Source: Massilia violaceinigra (GTDB lineage: Bacteria > Pseudomonadota > Gammaproteobacteria > Burkholderiales > Burkholderiaceae_D). From it: a DNA stretch of 64,000 nucleotides. This document shows positions 53,346 through 62,559 of the stretch, piece by piece. Below the pieces are notes generated by a model. That model did not search any database and was not told the DNA's origin. It saw nothing but the letters and a program-made list of their open reading frames with translations. The position numbers were made by a program, and so were the translations under genes. Within the stretch, counting starts at the first letter, position 1; every line of letters begins with the position of its first letter. Location: assembly GCF_002752675.1 (NCBI RefSeq), contig NZ_CP024608.1, forward strand, positions 248,001 to 312,000, given 5' to 3'.

Positions 53346-53375
53346 CAGGCTGACGAGGTCTTTTTCGTCAGCCTG
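53346..53375. terminator. Bidirectional hairpin between cupin gene and tRNA-Pro
   Basis: CAGGCTGACGA (53346-53356) and TCGTCAGCCTG (53365-53375) form a perfect 11-bp stem with a T-rich 8-base loop. It lies 34 bases after the cupin stop and 12 bases past the tRNA 3' end on the opposite strand, so it could terminate both transcripts. The flanks are not U-rich. Confidence 0.6.
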
Positions 53376-53387
53376 CATAAGAAATAC

Positions 53388-53464
53388 TGGTCGGAGTACA
53401 AGGATTCGAACCTTGGACCCCCTGGTCCCAAACCAGGTGCGCTACCGGACTGCGCCACACTCCG
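53388..53464 (-). tRNA. tRNA-Pro (anticodon UGG)
   Basis: The 77 bases on the minus strand begin CGGAGTG and end CACTCCG-equivalent pairing followed by an encoded CCA (53388-53390). The D arm has GCGCAGTCCGGTAGCGC. The anticodon arm is CCTGG-TTTGGGA-CCAGG with anticodon TGG. The T arm has GGTTCGAATCC. All four stems fold, and the invariant T-loop TTCGAAT is present. UGG reads CCA/CCG/CCT proline codons. Confidence 0.95.
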
Positions 53465-53540
53465 AGGACCAGAATAATAACGGACGGAATTAACTTGGTC
53501 AAGGGTCAGTATGATTTTTTCGCGTTTTTCTGCAAAATAG

Positions 53541-54212
53541 ATGAATTTTTATGCACCTGCACACGGTCAAACCGTTAGCGACCGGGTGTTGTTCCGGGTC
53601 GGTGCCGGCATCGCCATTTCGATCGCTGTGCATGGACTACTGCTGTTCGCGTATCGGCAGGGACTGATGCCGTCGTGGCGGCAGGATGCCGAGGTGCCGC
53701 GCGAGGCGCTGGTGGTGAGGTTGCGCGCGCCGGAGCCGGCGCCGCTGGCCGAGCCTGAGCTGGCGCCCAAGGTGACACCACAGCCGAAACCGAAGCCTGC
53801 GATGAAACCCGAGCCGGCCACGACCGAACAAGCCGAGCCGACACCAAAGACGCACACGGCGAGGGTCCGGCAAACGCCGGCGGAGAGCATTACAGCGCAC
53901 GACGTAATCGCGTTGCCGGAGAAGGAAGCGGATGCACCGGAGGCGTTCACCGTGGCGCCACCATCAGGGGCGCCGCAGTTCGATCCAGACGCGGCGCGCA
54001 AGTTTGCACGCGAGATCGCCACCAAGCCGGATGCGGCGCGCGCGGGGATGGCCGTGGCGCAGATTCCGCCCAAGCCATACGCGACCGAAACCAAGGCGGC
54101 GCGGCTCATCGCGGGGGCCAAGCGGCGCGACTGCAAGGATGGGATTCCGGGCGGATTGCTGGCGCCACTCGTTCTGCTGCTCGATAAGAAGGATAGTGGG
54201 TGCAAGTGGTAA
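53541..54212 (+). CDS. TonB-like envelope protein with one membrane anchor
   Basis: The product has 223 residues. A single N-terminal membrane helix (LFRVGAGIAISIAVHGLLLFAYRQG, about 17-41) carries an SxxxH-like pattern (SIAVHGLLL), which resembles the TonB/TolA anchor that contacts ExbB. A long Pro/Lys/Glu-rich periplasmic linker follows (PEPAPLAEPELAPKVTPQPKPKPAMKPEPA), as in TonB. The C-terminus is short (AKRRDCKDGIPGGLLAPLVLLLDKKDSGCKW) with two Cys and no standard TonB_C fold. It may be a specialised energy transducer or a periplasm-spanning adaptor. No exbB/exbD genes are adjacent. Confidence 0.7.
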   Translation: MNFYAPAHGQTVSDRVLFRVGAGIAISIAVHGLLLFAYRQGLMPSWRQDAEVPREALVVRLRAPEPAPLAEPELAPKVTPQPKPKPAMKPEPATTEQAEPTPKTHTARVRQTPAESITAHDVIALPEKEADAPEAFTVAPPSGAPQFDPDAARKFAREIATKPDAARAGMAVAQIPPKPYATETKAARLIAGAKRRDCKDGIPGGLLAPLVLLLDKKDSGCKW

Positions 54213-54322
54213 GCGACCGGCAAGCCTGCATTCCCACCGCCTACGATGCTCATCGTGCCGCCTGCCGGCCCGGGTAACAGCTGGCCGGCGGAGACACCAG
54301 GCGCAGGCCTGGCCGTCACTGC

Positions 54323-55327
54323 TTATTTAAGACGCAGCTTCAGTTCCTGCGATGCCTGCTCGAGCGCGCTGCGGGTACCCGGCAAAGTCGCCAGCGCGTT
54401 GAGCAGCCCGAAGTCGTGGATCATGCCGTTGTAGCGCACGCTCTTGACCTCCACACCAGCCGCGTCGAGCTTGCGGGCATACGCTTCGCCTTCATCGCGC
54501 AGCACGTCGAATTCCGCAGTCTGGATCAGCGTCGGCGGCAGGCCTTGCAGTTGCGCGCTGGTCGCTTGCAGGGGCGATGCGTAGATTTCCTTGCGGGCGC
54601 CGGCGTCCTTGGTGTAGTGGTCCCAGAACCAGACCATCAGGTCGCGGGTCAAAAAGTGACCGTCGGCGAACTGCTTGTACGACGGCGTATCGAAGTTCGC
54701 ATCGGTCACGGGCCACATCAGCACCTGGGCGCGCAGCTTGGGTGCACCCTGATCCTTGGCCATCAGGCTGACCACCGCCGCCATGTTGCCGCCCACGCTG
54801 TTGCCGGCCACCGCCAGGCGCTTGCCGTCGACGTTGATCGCATCGCCGTTCTCGGCCACCCAGCGGGTCGCCGCATACGCTTGCTTGACCGCCACCCCGT
54901 AGCCCGCTTCGGGCGACGGCGTGTAGTTGACGAACACCGCCGCCGCGCCGGAGCCGGCCACCAGGTCGCGCACCAGGCGCTCGTGGGTCGGATAGTCGCC
55001 CAGCACCCAGCCGCCGCCGTGGAAGAACATGAAAGCCGGGATCTTGCCCTTGGCCCCTGCCGGGAGCACGATGGTCAGCTGGACCGGCTTGCCGTCGAGG
55101 GTGACGGTTTTTTGGCTCACATCGGCCGGCGCCAGCGCCACCTTGCTGCCCGCCTGCGCCCCGACCAGCACGGCGCGCGCTTCTTCCGGCGTCATCTGGT
55201 TGAGCGGCTTGCCGCCTTCGATCGCTTTCAGAAATTGCGCGGTGTTGCGTTCGACGCCGGGGAGGCTGGCCGCGTGGGCGGTCGACAGCGAGGCGGCGAG
55301 CAGGGTCAGGGCGAGGGTGGCTTTCAT
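54323..55327 (-). CDS. Secreted alpha/beta hydrolase, HSL-type esterase
   Basis: The product has 334 residues. A signal peptide ends STAHA. The hormone-sensitive-lipase oxyanion motif FFHGGGWVLGDYPTHERL (101-118) is followed by the nucleophile in LAVAGNSVGGNMA (S177). The acid is probably Asp in AEFDVLRDEGEAYARKL and the His is in YNGMIHDFGLLNAL. This family hydrolyses short-chain esters. The start has AAAAGGAACC just upstream. A TAGTAAGCTA site (55359-55368) 32 bases upstream resembles sites in front of the next two genes, suggesting control by the MarR regulator at 56285-56740. Confidence 0.9.
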   Translation of the reverse strand: MKATLALTLLAASLSTAHAASLPGVERNTAQFLKAIEGGKPLNQMTPEEARAVLVGAQAGSKVALAPADVSQKTVTLDGKPVQLTIVLPAGAKGKIPAFMFFHGGGWVLGDYPTHERLVRDLVAGSGAAAVFVNYTPSPEAGYGVAVKQAYAATRWVAENGDAINVDGKRLAVAGNSVGGNMAAVVSLMAKDQGAPKLRAQVLMWPVTDANFDTPSYKQFADGHFLTRDLMVWFWDHYTKDAGARKEIYASPLQATSAQLQGLPPTLIQTAEFDVLRDEGEAYARKLDAAGVEVKSVRYNGMIHDFGLLNALATLPGTRSALEQASQELKLRLK

Positions 55328-55358
55328 GATGGTTCCTTTTTAGTTGATGTCTATTAAG

Positions 55359-55368
55359 TAGTAAGCTA
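55359..55368. promoter_or_regulatory. Candidate MarR operator 1 (esterase promoter)
   Basis: TAGTAAGCTA has the same outline (TAGT..(G/A)CTA) as the perfect palindrome upstream of the MarR gene. Eight of ten positions match. It lies 32-41 bases before the esterase start, within a short AT-rich promoter region. Confidence 0.4.
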
Positions 55369-55382
55369 TATATTGGATCGGA

Positions 55383-56180
55383 TTACTTGGCCTGGGCTGC
55401 GTCTTCGATCAGGCGGGCAACGGCAGCCGGGTTCGAGGTCATCACGACGTGCGAAGCGCCCTTGATTTCAACGGTTTTGCGCGACTTGGCGCGTTCGGCC
55501 ATGAAGCCGAGGGCGGCGGCCGGAATGTTCTTGTCGCCGGTGCCGTAGATGAAGTACGACGGCAGGTTCTTCCAGGCCGGGGCGCCGGACGCTTCGGTCA
55601 GCGCGGCTTCGGCGATCGGGCGCTGGGCTACTGCCATCAGCTGGGCATCGGCTTTCGGTACATCAGCGGCGAACTGCTGGTGAAACTTGTCCTGCTGGAT
55701 GTAGAAGTCCTTGCCGCCGCCGGCGATGGCGACCGGTTCGGCCAGCGCCTGGCCCAGGGTGCCGCCGGGGAAGCGGCCGGACAGTTCGAGCGCCGTCTCG
55801 CCCTGGTCGGGAGCGAAAGCCGCTACATAAACCAGGCTTTTCACGTTCGGGTTGCCGTTGGCGGCGGTCGAGATCACGGCGCCGCCGTAGGAGTGACCGA
55901 CCAGCACCACCGGGCCCTTGACGCTCTTGACGATATCGGACACCACGGCGGCGTCGCCTTTGACGCTGCGCAGCGGGTTGGCCGCGCCGATCACGCTGTA
56001 GCCATCGGCGCGCAGCTTGGCGGCCACGCCGTTCCAGCTGCCGGCGTCGGCAAAGGCGCCGTGCACCAGGATGACAGTCGGCTTGACGGTGGCGACCGAC
56101 GCTGGCGCGGCCAGTGCCGGGGTGGCTGCCGCGGCGGCGGTGATCGACAGGGCGAGGGCGATGGTGTTGATGGCTTTCAT
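55383..56180 (-). CDS. Secreted alpha/beta hydrolase
   Basis: The product has 265 residues. A signal peptide ends ATPALAAPA. HG motif VILVHGAFADAGSWNGVAAKL (36-56), nucleophile elbow VVLVGHSYGGAVIS (S97), and a late catalytic His in EIKGASHVVMTSNPAAVARLI. This is the DltD-unrelated, salicylate-esterase-like or haloperoxidase-like hydrolase group, often induced by oxidative or xenobiotic stress in proteobacteria. The gene shares the leader layout of the esterase downstream (AAAAGGAACC before ATG) and has a TAGTGCGCTA site 42 bases upstream. The natural substrate is unknown. Confidence 0.9.
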   Translation of the reverse strand: MKAINTIALALSITAAAAATPALAAPASVATVKPTVILVHGAFADAGSWNGVAAKLRADGYSVIGAANPLRSVKGDAAVVSDIVKSVKGPVVLVGHSYGGAVISTAANGNPNVKSLVYVAAFAPDQGETALELSGRFPGGTLGQALAEPVAIAGGGKDFYIQQDKFHQQFAADVPKADAQLMAVAQRPIAEAALTEASGAPAWKNLPSYFIYGTGDKNIPAAALGFMAERAKSRKTVEIKGASHVVMTSNPAAVARLIEDAAQAK

Positions 56181-56221
56181 GGTGGTTCCTTTTAAGAGAT
56201 TAAAGTTAGTTAGCGATTATA

Positions 56222-56231
56222 TAGTGCGCTA
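56222..56231. promoter_or_regulatory. Candidate MarR operator 2 (hydrolase promoter)
   Basis: TAGTGCGCTA differs from the perfect palindrome at 56756-56765 by one base and is itself symmetric at four of five pairs. It lies 42-51 bases upstream of the hydrolase start, where a repressor would cover the core promoter. Confidence 0.5.
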
Positions 56232-56284
56232 CATTTTTACTCGGCCGGGGCAGGCGGTGACTGTCCGCCCCGGCTTGTCAGGTG

Positions 56285-56740
56285 CTACGTGTTCTTGTTC
56301 AGATTACTGCGCAGTACGTCGAGCTGCTGCTTGATGCTGACGACCTGGTCCAACTCACAACCAACGGCGCACAACAGCTGCGACGGAAATTTCTTCGCAT
56401 CTTCCCGCAGAAGGCTCCCTGCTTCGGTCAGCGAGATGATCACCTGGCGTTCATCGCTGGCGGCGCGGATGCGGGTCAGCAGTTCAGCCTGTTCCATCCG
56501 CTTGAGCAGGGGAGTCAGGGTTGCCGAGTCCAGGAACAGGCGCTCGCCAATTTCCGACACCGTCAACTCATTCTGTTCCCACAGCACCATCAACACCAGG
56601 TACTGCGAGTACGTCAACCCGAGCTTGCGCAGCAACTTGCGGTACAGCTTGCTCATCGCCAGGGAAGTCGAGTACAGCGAGAAGCACAACTGGCCATCGA
56701 GCTGGGGGACTTCGTTATTCGGTGTTTGTTTGTCGTCCAT
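56285..56740 (-). CDS. MarR-family regulator (OhrR-like)
   Basis: The product is a 151-residue dimeric winged-helix repressor. It starts [92 protein letters not shown]. The N-terminal LCFSLYS carries a cysteine at the position used as peroxide sensor in OhrR (Cys in the LCFALYS motif), and LTYxQYLVL is also typical. It therefore likely senses organic hydroperoxides by cysteine oxidation. It precedes two hydrolase genes on the same strand instead of an ohr gene. The ATG at 56740 is supported by family start MDDK..; an upstream in-frame start at 56776 overlaps the operator. Confidence 0.92.
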   Translation of the reverse strand: MDDKQTPNNEVPQLDGQLCFSLYSTSLAMSKLYRKLLRKLGLTYSQYLVLMVLWEQNELTVSEIGERLFLDSATLTPLLKRMEQAELLTRIRAASDERQVIISLTEAGSLLREDAKKFPSQLLCAVGCELDQVVSIKQQLDVLRSNLNKNT

Positions 56741-56755
56741 GTGAAGAAGTATAAG

Positions 56756-56765
56756 TAGTGCACTA
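56756..56765. promoter_or_regulatory. Candidate MarR operator 3 (autoregulatory)
   Basis: TAGTGCACTA is a perfect 10-bp palindrome 16-25 bases upstream of the MarR start codon. Related sites stand before both downstream hydrolase genes, the pattern expected for an autoregulated local repressor. Confidence 0.55.
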
Positions 56766-56949
56766 TCGAATAGCAAGCGATTTTTAAAATCTTTTTACTT
56801 GCCGAACTTTGCTTCGCTGCCAGCACGCGAGCTGCCCCGCGCCAGCCGCCGGGCATAGTCCCCCGATACGACTTGCACGGCGGATGGTGCGAAGCAGCCC
56901 GCGTCCCGCTTGGACAATGGAGATGACGCAAAAGTGCGATTGACGCAGA

Positions 56950-57861
56950 TCAGTCTTGCTGGCCTTTGATCTCGAGCGCGCGGTCGTACAGGGCATTCTT
57001 CTTGCGCCCGGTAATTTGCGCCGTCAGGTTGGCGGCCTGCTTGACCGAACACTCAGCCAGCAGGATATTCAGGATGCGCTCGGCCTCGGCTTCCTCGGCA
57101 TCGCCCTCGGCCTGTGCGCCTTCGAGCAGCACCACGTACTCGCCCTTTTCGCGGTGCGCGTCGGCCTTGACCCATTCCAGCGCCTCCGACAAGGGACAGC
57201 GGTGGATTTCTTCGAACAGCTTGGTCAGCTCGCGCGCGAACACCACCTGGCGCGCCGGCTCGAACACGCCGGTCAACGCTTCCACACAATCAAGAATGCG
57301 GTGCGGCGCTTCGTAGAACACCATGGTCGCGCCGACCGTCAGCAGTTTTTGCAGGACGGTTTCGCGCTGCTTGGCCTTGGCCGGCAAGAAGCCCACAAAA
57401 TAGAACTGGTCGTTGACCAAACCGCTGGCCGACAGCGCCGTCACCGCCGCCGAGGCGCCCGGCACCGGCACCACGCGCAAGCCGGCGCTGCGCACCGCGT
57501 CGACGATGCGCGCCCCCGGGTCGGACACGCCCGGCGTGCCCGCATCCGACACCAGCGCGATGCGCTCGCCGGCCTGCAGGCGCGCGATCAGCTTGTCGGC
57601 CACTTCGCGTTCATTGTGCTGGTGCGCGGCGATCATCGGGCGCGACAGGCCGAAGCGGGTCAGCAGGTTGCCGGTGTTGCGGGTGTCCTCGCAGGCGACC
57701 GCGTCGACCAGCGAGAGCACGTGCAAAGCGCGCACGCTGATGTCGGTGACGTTGCCGATGGGAGTAGCCACGATATACAGGGTTGCTGTAGGATAGGACT
57801 GATGCGCCGCCTCGCCGATGACGGGAAGCTGAGCGATCGGAGTGGTCTGGAATTCTGTCAT
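56950..57861 (-). CDS. rsmI: 16S rRNA (cytidine(1402)-2'-O)-methyltransferase (RsmI)
   Basis: The product is a 303-residue SAM-dependent methyltransferase of the tetrapyrrole-methylase fold that modifies C1402 in the ribosomal P site. Signature blocks are LYIVATPIGNVTDISVRALHVLS, CEDTRNTGNLLTRFGL, RIALVSDAGTPGVSDPGARIV, VVPVPGASAAVTALSASGL and FYFVGFLPAK; the family C-terminal domain ends ITGRKKNALYDRALEIK. The ATG at 57861 is 12 bases from the divergent lpoA ATG. This matches the rsmI/lpoA divergence of E. coli (yraL-lpoA). Confidence 0.95.
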   Translation of the reverse strand: MTEFQTTPIAQLPVIGEAAHQSYPTATLYIVATPIGNVTDISVRALHVLSLVDAVACEDTRNTGNLLTRFGLSRPMIAAHQHNEREVADKLIARLQAGERIALVSDAGTPGVSDPGARIVDAVRSAGLRVVPVPGASAAVTALSASGLVNDQFYFVGFLPAKAKQRETVLQKLLTVGATMVFYEAPHRILDCVEALTGVFEPARQVVFARELTKLFEEIHRCPLSEALEWVKADAHREKGEYVVLLEGAQAEGDAEEAEAERILNILLAECSVKQAANLTAQITGRKKNALYDRALEIKGQQD

Positions 57862-57873
57862 TTGGGAGTGGTA

Positions 57874-59154
57874 ATGCTGATTAAAAGTCTGAAGGGCCTG
57901 TTCGCCGTTAGCGCGCTCGCGATGCTGAGTGCCTGCAGCACGCCCTGCGACAGGCCGGGGGGATTGTGCGCGCCTATCGAGCCAAACACAAGTGTCGTGC
58001 CGGCGCAGCCGCGCGCGCCCGAGATCCAGGAACCGGTCGTGCCGGAAGCCGAGGTTGAAACCATGCCGGTCGACGCGCCTCCGGGAGCCGTGGCCGCCAA
58101 CCCGCGCGCGGCGGACTTGCCTGCCCCGGTGCCGGCCGCCGGCCCGGCCACCCGCATCGGCCTGCTGCTGCCGACCCGTTCCGATGGACTCGGTCCGCCG
58201 GCAGGCGCCTTGCGCGCCGGTTTCATGGCCGCCTACGAACGCGACCGCAGCGGATTCGTGGTCAACCTGATCGAAACCGGCGACAGCCCGCAGGAAGTGC
58301 TGGCCGCCTACACCGAGGCGCTGGGGCAGAACGATATCGTGGTCGGTCCTTTGGCGCGCTCGGCGGTAAGCGCCATCGCGGCCGCCGGCGTGGGGGTGAG
58401 CAAGCCGACCCTGGCCCTGAACCATCCGGAAGGACGCGCCACCCACGCGGCCCTGCCGCACAATATGCTGGTCATGGGCCTGTCGATCGAAGACGAAGCA
58501 CGCCAGGTGGCGCAGTGGGCCGCCAGCGAGCATCCGGGCGCGCGTGCGCTGGTCGTGTCCGGCGCAAATGCCTGGCAGCGCCGCATCGCCAGTGCGTTCG
58601 CGGCCCAGTGGAAGCAGCTGGGCAACCAGTCGCAGACCGTGGAACTGGCGGCCTCGAACGGCTACCTGAGCGAATCGGGCATTTACCAGCTGAAAGGCCG
58701 GGTCGATACCGAGATGCCGACCCTGCTGTTTACCGCGCTCGACGCCGACCAGCTGCGCCAGGTGCGCGCCTCGCTCGGCAGCAACGTGCCGGTCTACGGC
58801 ACCTCGTCGGTCAATCCGGGCACGGAACCGGGCACCGCGCTGGCCGAACTGGACGGCGTGCGCCTGCTCGACCTGCCGTGGGAAGTGCAGCCCGACCATC
58901 CCGCGGTGATGGTATATCCGCGCTGGAACGCCAGCCGCCGCACGCTCGACCTCGACCGCCTGTATGCACTGGGCATCGATGCCTTCCGCGTGGCGCGCGA
59001 AATCACCCTGCACCCCGGCGCGTCGTTCACCATGGATGGGGTGACGGGCAAGCTGTCGGTCAGCTTCGGCAACGGTCCGGCGCGCTTCGAGCGGGTCCAG
59101 CCGACCGCGGTGTATCAGGGCGGCAGCTTCAAGCCGTCTGACAGCGTGAACTGA
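57874..59154 (+). CDS. lpoA: Penicillin-binding protein activator LpoA-like lipoprotein (LppC family)
   Basis: The product is a 426-residue outer-membrane lipoprotein. Signal MLIKSLKGLFAVSALAMLSAC with Cys21, a Pro/Val-rich tether, then an LppC periplasmic-binding-protein-like domain (about 90-420, TRIGLLLPTRSDGLGPPAGALRAGFMAAYERD ... IVVGPLARSAVSAIAAAG). In gamma-proteobacteria LpoA has an extra N-terminal TPR domain that is missing here, so this is the short form holding only the C-terminal activator domain. It would stimulate PBP1A-type synthases from the outer membrane. The layout lpoA-yraN-diaA-dolP is conserved from E. coli. Confidence 0.88.
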   Translation: MLIKSLKGLFAVSALAMLSACSTPCDRPGGLCAPIEPNTSVVPAQPRAPEIQEPVVPEAEVETMPVDAPPGAVAANPRAADLPAPVPAAGPATRIGLLLPTRSDGLGPPAGALRAGFMAAYERDRSGFVVNLIETGDSPQEVLAAYTEALGQNDIVVGPLARSAVSAIAAAGVGVSKPTLALNHPEGRATHAALPHNMLVMGLSIEDEARQVAQWAASEHPGARALVVSGANAWQRRIASAFAAQWKQLGNQSQTVELAASNGYLSESGIYQLKGRVDTEMPTLLFTALDADQLRQVRASLGSNVPVYGTSSVNPGTEPGTALAELDGVRLLDLPWEVQPDHPAVMVYPRWNASRRTLDLDRLYALGIDAFRVAREITLHPGASFTMDGVTGKLSVSFGNGPARFERVQPTAVYQGGSFKPSDSVN

Positions 59155-59155
59155 C

Positions 59156-59515
59156 ATGTGGCCGGCCCGGCTCAGCGGCAAGCAGCGCCAGGGCCAGCTG
59201 TGGGAGCAGACGGCACTGGCGTATCTGCAGCGCCAGGGCTTGCGCCTGGTGGAAGCGAACTACCGCTGCCGGGGCGGCGAAATCGACCTGATCGTGCGCG
59301 ACGGCGAGGCGCTGGTGTTCGTCGAAGTGCGCCAGCGCGCCAGCAGCAGTCACGGCGGCGCGGCCGCCAGCATCACGCCCGCCAAAGTGCGGCGCATGGT
59401 GTGCGCCGCCCAGACCTATCTGCTGCGCTTTGCGCACCTGCCGCCATGCCGCTTCGACGTGGTGGCCATCGACGGCGAACAGCTCGACTGGCTGCGCGAC
59501 GCCATCCAGTTGTAA
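59156..59515 (+). CDS. yraN: YraN family (UPF0102) endonuclease-like protein
   Basis: The product is a 119-residue protein with a restriction-endonuclease-like fold. GKQRQGQLWEQTALAYLQRQGLRLVEANYRCRGGEIDLIVRDGEALVFVEVRQRAS carries the family E..A..(Y/L)L...G, GEIDLI and FVEV(R/K) motifs. The PD-(D/E)xK-type residues are present. The cellular role is not settled. The ATG lies one base past the lpoA stop, within the conserved lpoA-yraN-diaA group. Confidence 0.92.
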   Translation: MWPARLSGKQRQGQLWEQTALAYLQRQGLRLVEANYRCRGGEIDLIVRDGEALVFVEVRQRASSSHGGAAASITPAKVRRMVCAAQTYLLRFAHLPPCRFDVVAIDGEQLDWLRDAIQL

Positions 59516-59562
59516 GCAATTTTAATCGTACTTGGCCGGGTTCCCGGGCTGCTGCACTATAA

Positions 59563-60802
<1,240 letters not shown>

Positions 60803-60916
60803 TTCGTTGTAAGTACTTGCACCCGCCGGGGCGCCCAGCCCTGCGCGGGCCGTCATGCGGGCAGCGTTTCGACAGCGCGGCTATAATGACTTTCCGTTCT
60901 ACTCCAGCTCACCGTC

Positions 60917-61438
60917 ATGTCCACCCAGACCCCGTCCCGTTCTTCCTGGCTCAAACCGGCGCTCATCGGCGCGGCCGTGCTGGCCATTGCCGTCGCCGGC
61001 TACGCCTCGCTGGCGCGCAGTACCCCGGCGCCGGACGTGACCTTCATCGACATCAAGGGTAACAAGATCAGCTCGCAAAACTTGCGCGGCAAGGTGTTCA
61101 TGGTCAATTTCTGGGCCACCTCGTGCGCCACCTGCGTCAAGGAAATGCCGCAGATGGTCGAGACTTACAACAAGTTCAAGGGCGAGGGCATGGAGTTCAT
61201 CGCCGTGGCGATGAAGTACGACCCGCCCAACTACGTGCTCAGTTACGCCGAAACGCGCCAGTTGCCGTTCACGGTGGCGCTCGACAGCGCCGGCGATATT
61301 GCCAAGGCATATGGGGACGTGACCCTGACGCCGACCACGTTCGTGATCGATAAAGAGGGCAAGATCATCAAGCGCTACGTGGGCGAACCCGATTTCCAGG
61401 CGCTGCATAAGCTGCTGCAAAAGACGATCGCGGGATAA
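60917..61438 (+). CDS. TlpA-family thioredoxin-like protein
   Basis: The product has 173 residues. One N-terminal membrane anchor (LIGAAVLAIAVAGYASLA, about 16-33), then a periplasmic thioredoxin fold with the active site WATSC70-ATC73-VKEMPQM and the cis-Pro loop TPTTFVIDKEGKI. The family (TlpA/ResA/AhpC-TSA) reduces disulfides in the periplasm, for example during cytochrome c maturation, but no cyt c genes are adjacent. The spacing residues between the Cys pair (Ala-Thr) are unusual and may tune redox potential. Confidence 0.9.
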   Translation: MSTQTPSRSSWLKPALIGAAVLAIAVAGYASLARSTPAPDVTFIDIKGNKISSQNLRGKVFMVNFWATSCATCVKEMPQMVETYNKFKGEGMEFIAVAMKYDPPNYVLSYAETRQLPFTVALDSAGDIAKAYGDVTLTPTTFVIDKEGKIIKRYVGEPDFQALHKLLQKTIAG

Positions 61439-61474
61439 GCCGCTGCGGAACGTTCAGTCGAGCAGGCGCAGGCC

Positions 61475-62365
61475 TCAAAACCCCGTCTGTACCGACAAAT
61501 ACGCGCCTCTCTGGCGTTTCGGATTGAACACCGTGATGTCCCCCAGCACCGCATACGCCGCCGTCACCGACACATGCTTGCTCGGGAACCAGGCGACGAA
61601 CACGTCGTAATACGCCTTTTCATTGTCCGCGCCCAGGTTATGCGGCTTGCGGCGGTATTCCACGCCGGCCACCATCTGGCGGTCCACCATGTACGCGGCC
61701 GACACTTCCAGCATCGCCTTGTAGGAGTCGCCCTTGTCGCCGCCGAAACCCAGCAAACCCATCTGATTAGCCTTGGTCGCGCGCACGGTGGCGTTGAGCA
61801 GCAGGCTCTGCTGCAGCAGTATCTTGGTCGCGGCCACGTACACATCGGTGCCGCTGTCATCCTTGGCGCCCAGCTGCGTCACATTGGTCACGCCCAGCGC
61901 CCCCAGCCCGCCCACGCCCTTGTTGCGCTTGTGCAGCGCACCGACGGCGATCTGCGGCAGAAACACATCCTGCCCGTAGACGGCGTCGCCCGCCAGTTTC
62001 ACCTTCACTCCCAGGATATCCTGCTTGATGCTGAGCCGGTCGAGCGGCGCCAGGCTGCCCTTGAAGTGCTGCCGCGCCAGCGACAATTCGACCCGGTCGG
62101 CCAGCCCGACGGCAATTCCGGCCGTGTCGAGCGTGTAATCCTGGGTGCGCACGCCGGTGTAGTGCGCGTTCGCGCCCCAGCTGTCGCGGCTGCCGTAGCC
62201 GGTGATCAGGGCCCACGGCGTCAGGCCGCCGCCGCCGGCCCCTTCGAGCTGGCTGACACCGCCCGTCGCGCTCAGCTTGCCCATGTCGGGCCGGCCCTGT
62301 CCGTACGCTCCACCCACTGCCAGATTTGCCACCAAGAACAAGCCACCCAAACGCGCCATCTGCAT
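61475..62365 (-). CDS. DUF3034 family outer-membrane beta-barrel-like protein
   Basis: The product has 296 residues. A signal peptide ends LAVGGAYGQG. DUF3034 features are KLSATGGVSQLEGAGGGGLTPWALITGYGSRD (24-55) and the alternating amphipathic strands that follow, ending with an aromatic residue (GAYLSVQTGF), as in outer-membrane barrels. No function has been assigned to the family. A second ATG lies two codons inside the start. Convergent with the TlpA-like gene; the upstream 194 bases hold the divergent promoter with the ECF sigma factor. Confidence 0.85.
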   Translation of the reverse strand: MQMARLGGLFLVANLAVGGAYGQGRPDMGKLSATGGVSQLEGAGGGGLTPWALITGYGSRDSWGANAHYTGVRTQDYTLDTAGIAVGLADRVELSLARQHFKGSLAPLDRLSIKQDILGVKVKLAGDAVYGQDVFLPQIAVGALHKRNKGVGGLGALGVTNVTQLGAKDDSGTDVYVAATKILLQQSLLLNATVRATKANQMGLLGFGGDKGDSYKAMLEVSAAYMVDRQMVAGVEYRRKPHNLGADNEKAYYDVFVAWFPSKHVSVTAAYAVLGDITVFNPKRQRGAYLSVQTGF

Positions 62366-62559
62366 AGGTTTTCCTTGAATACGCTGAACAAAATGAGCCG
62401 TCTCTACAATACTGCGTACGCAAGCGGCGCCCGATTGGATTCAACTATTTTGCTGTATTTTGCAAATAAGTTTGTTGTATTCTGATATGCCTTTGCGATA
62501 ACCTCACCCTGCCCTCCGCGCTACGCCGCGGCCACCCGAACCCACTTTCAAGGCGCGCT

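Noticed and set aside
53026..53493. Plus-strand open frame running from the cupin gene through the tRNA
   Set aside because: It overlaps the cupin in another frame and crosses the complement of tRNA-Pro. The tRNA fold is complete, so the frame is not a gene.
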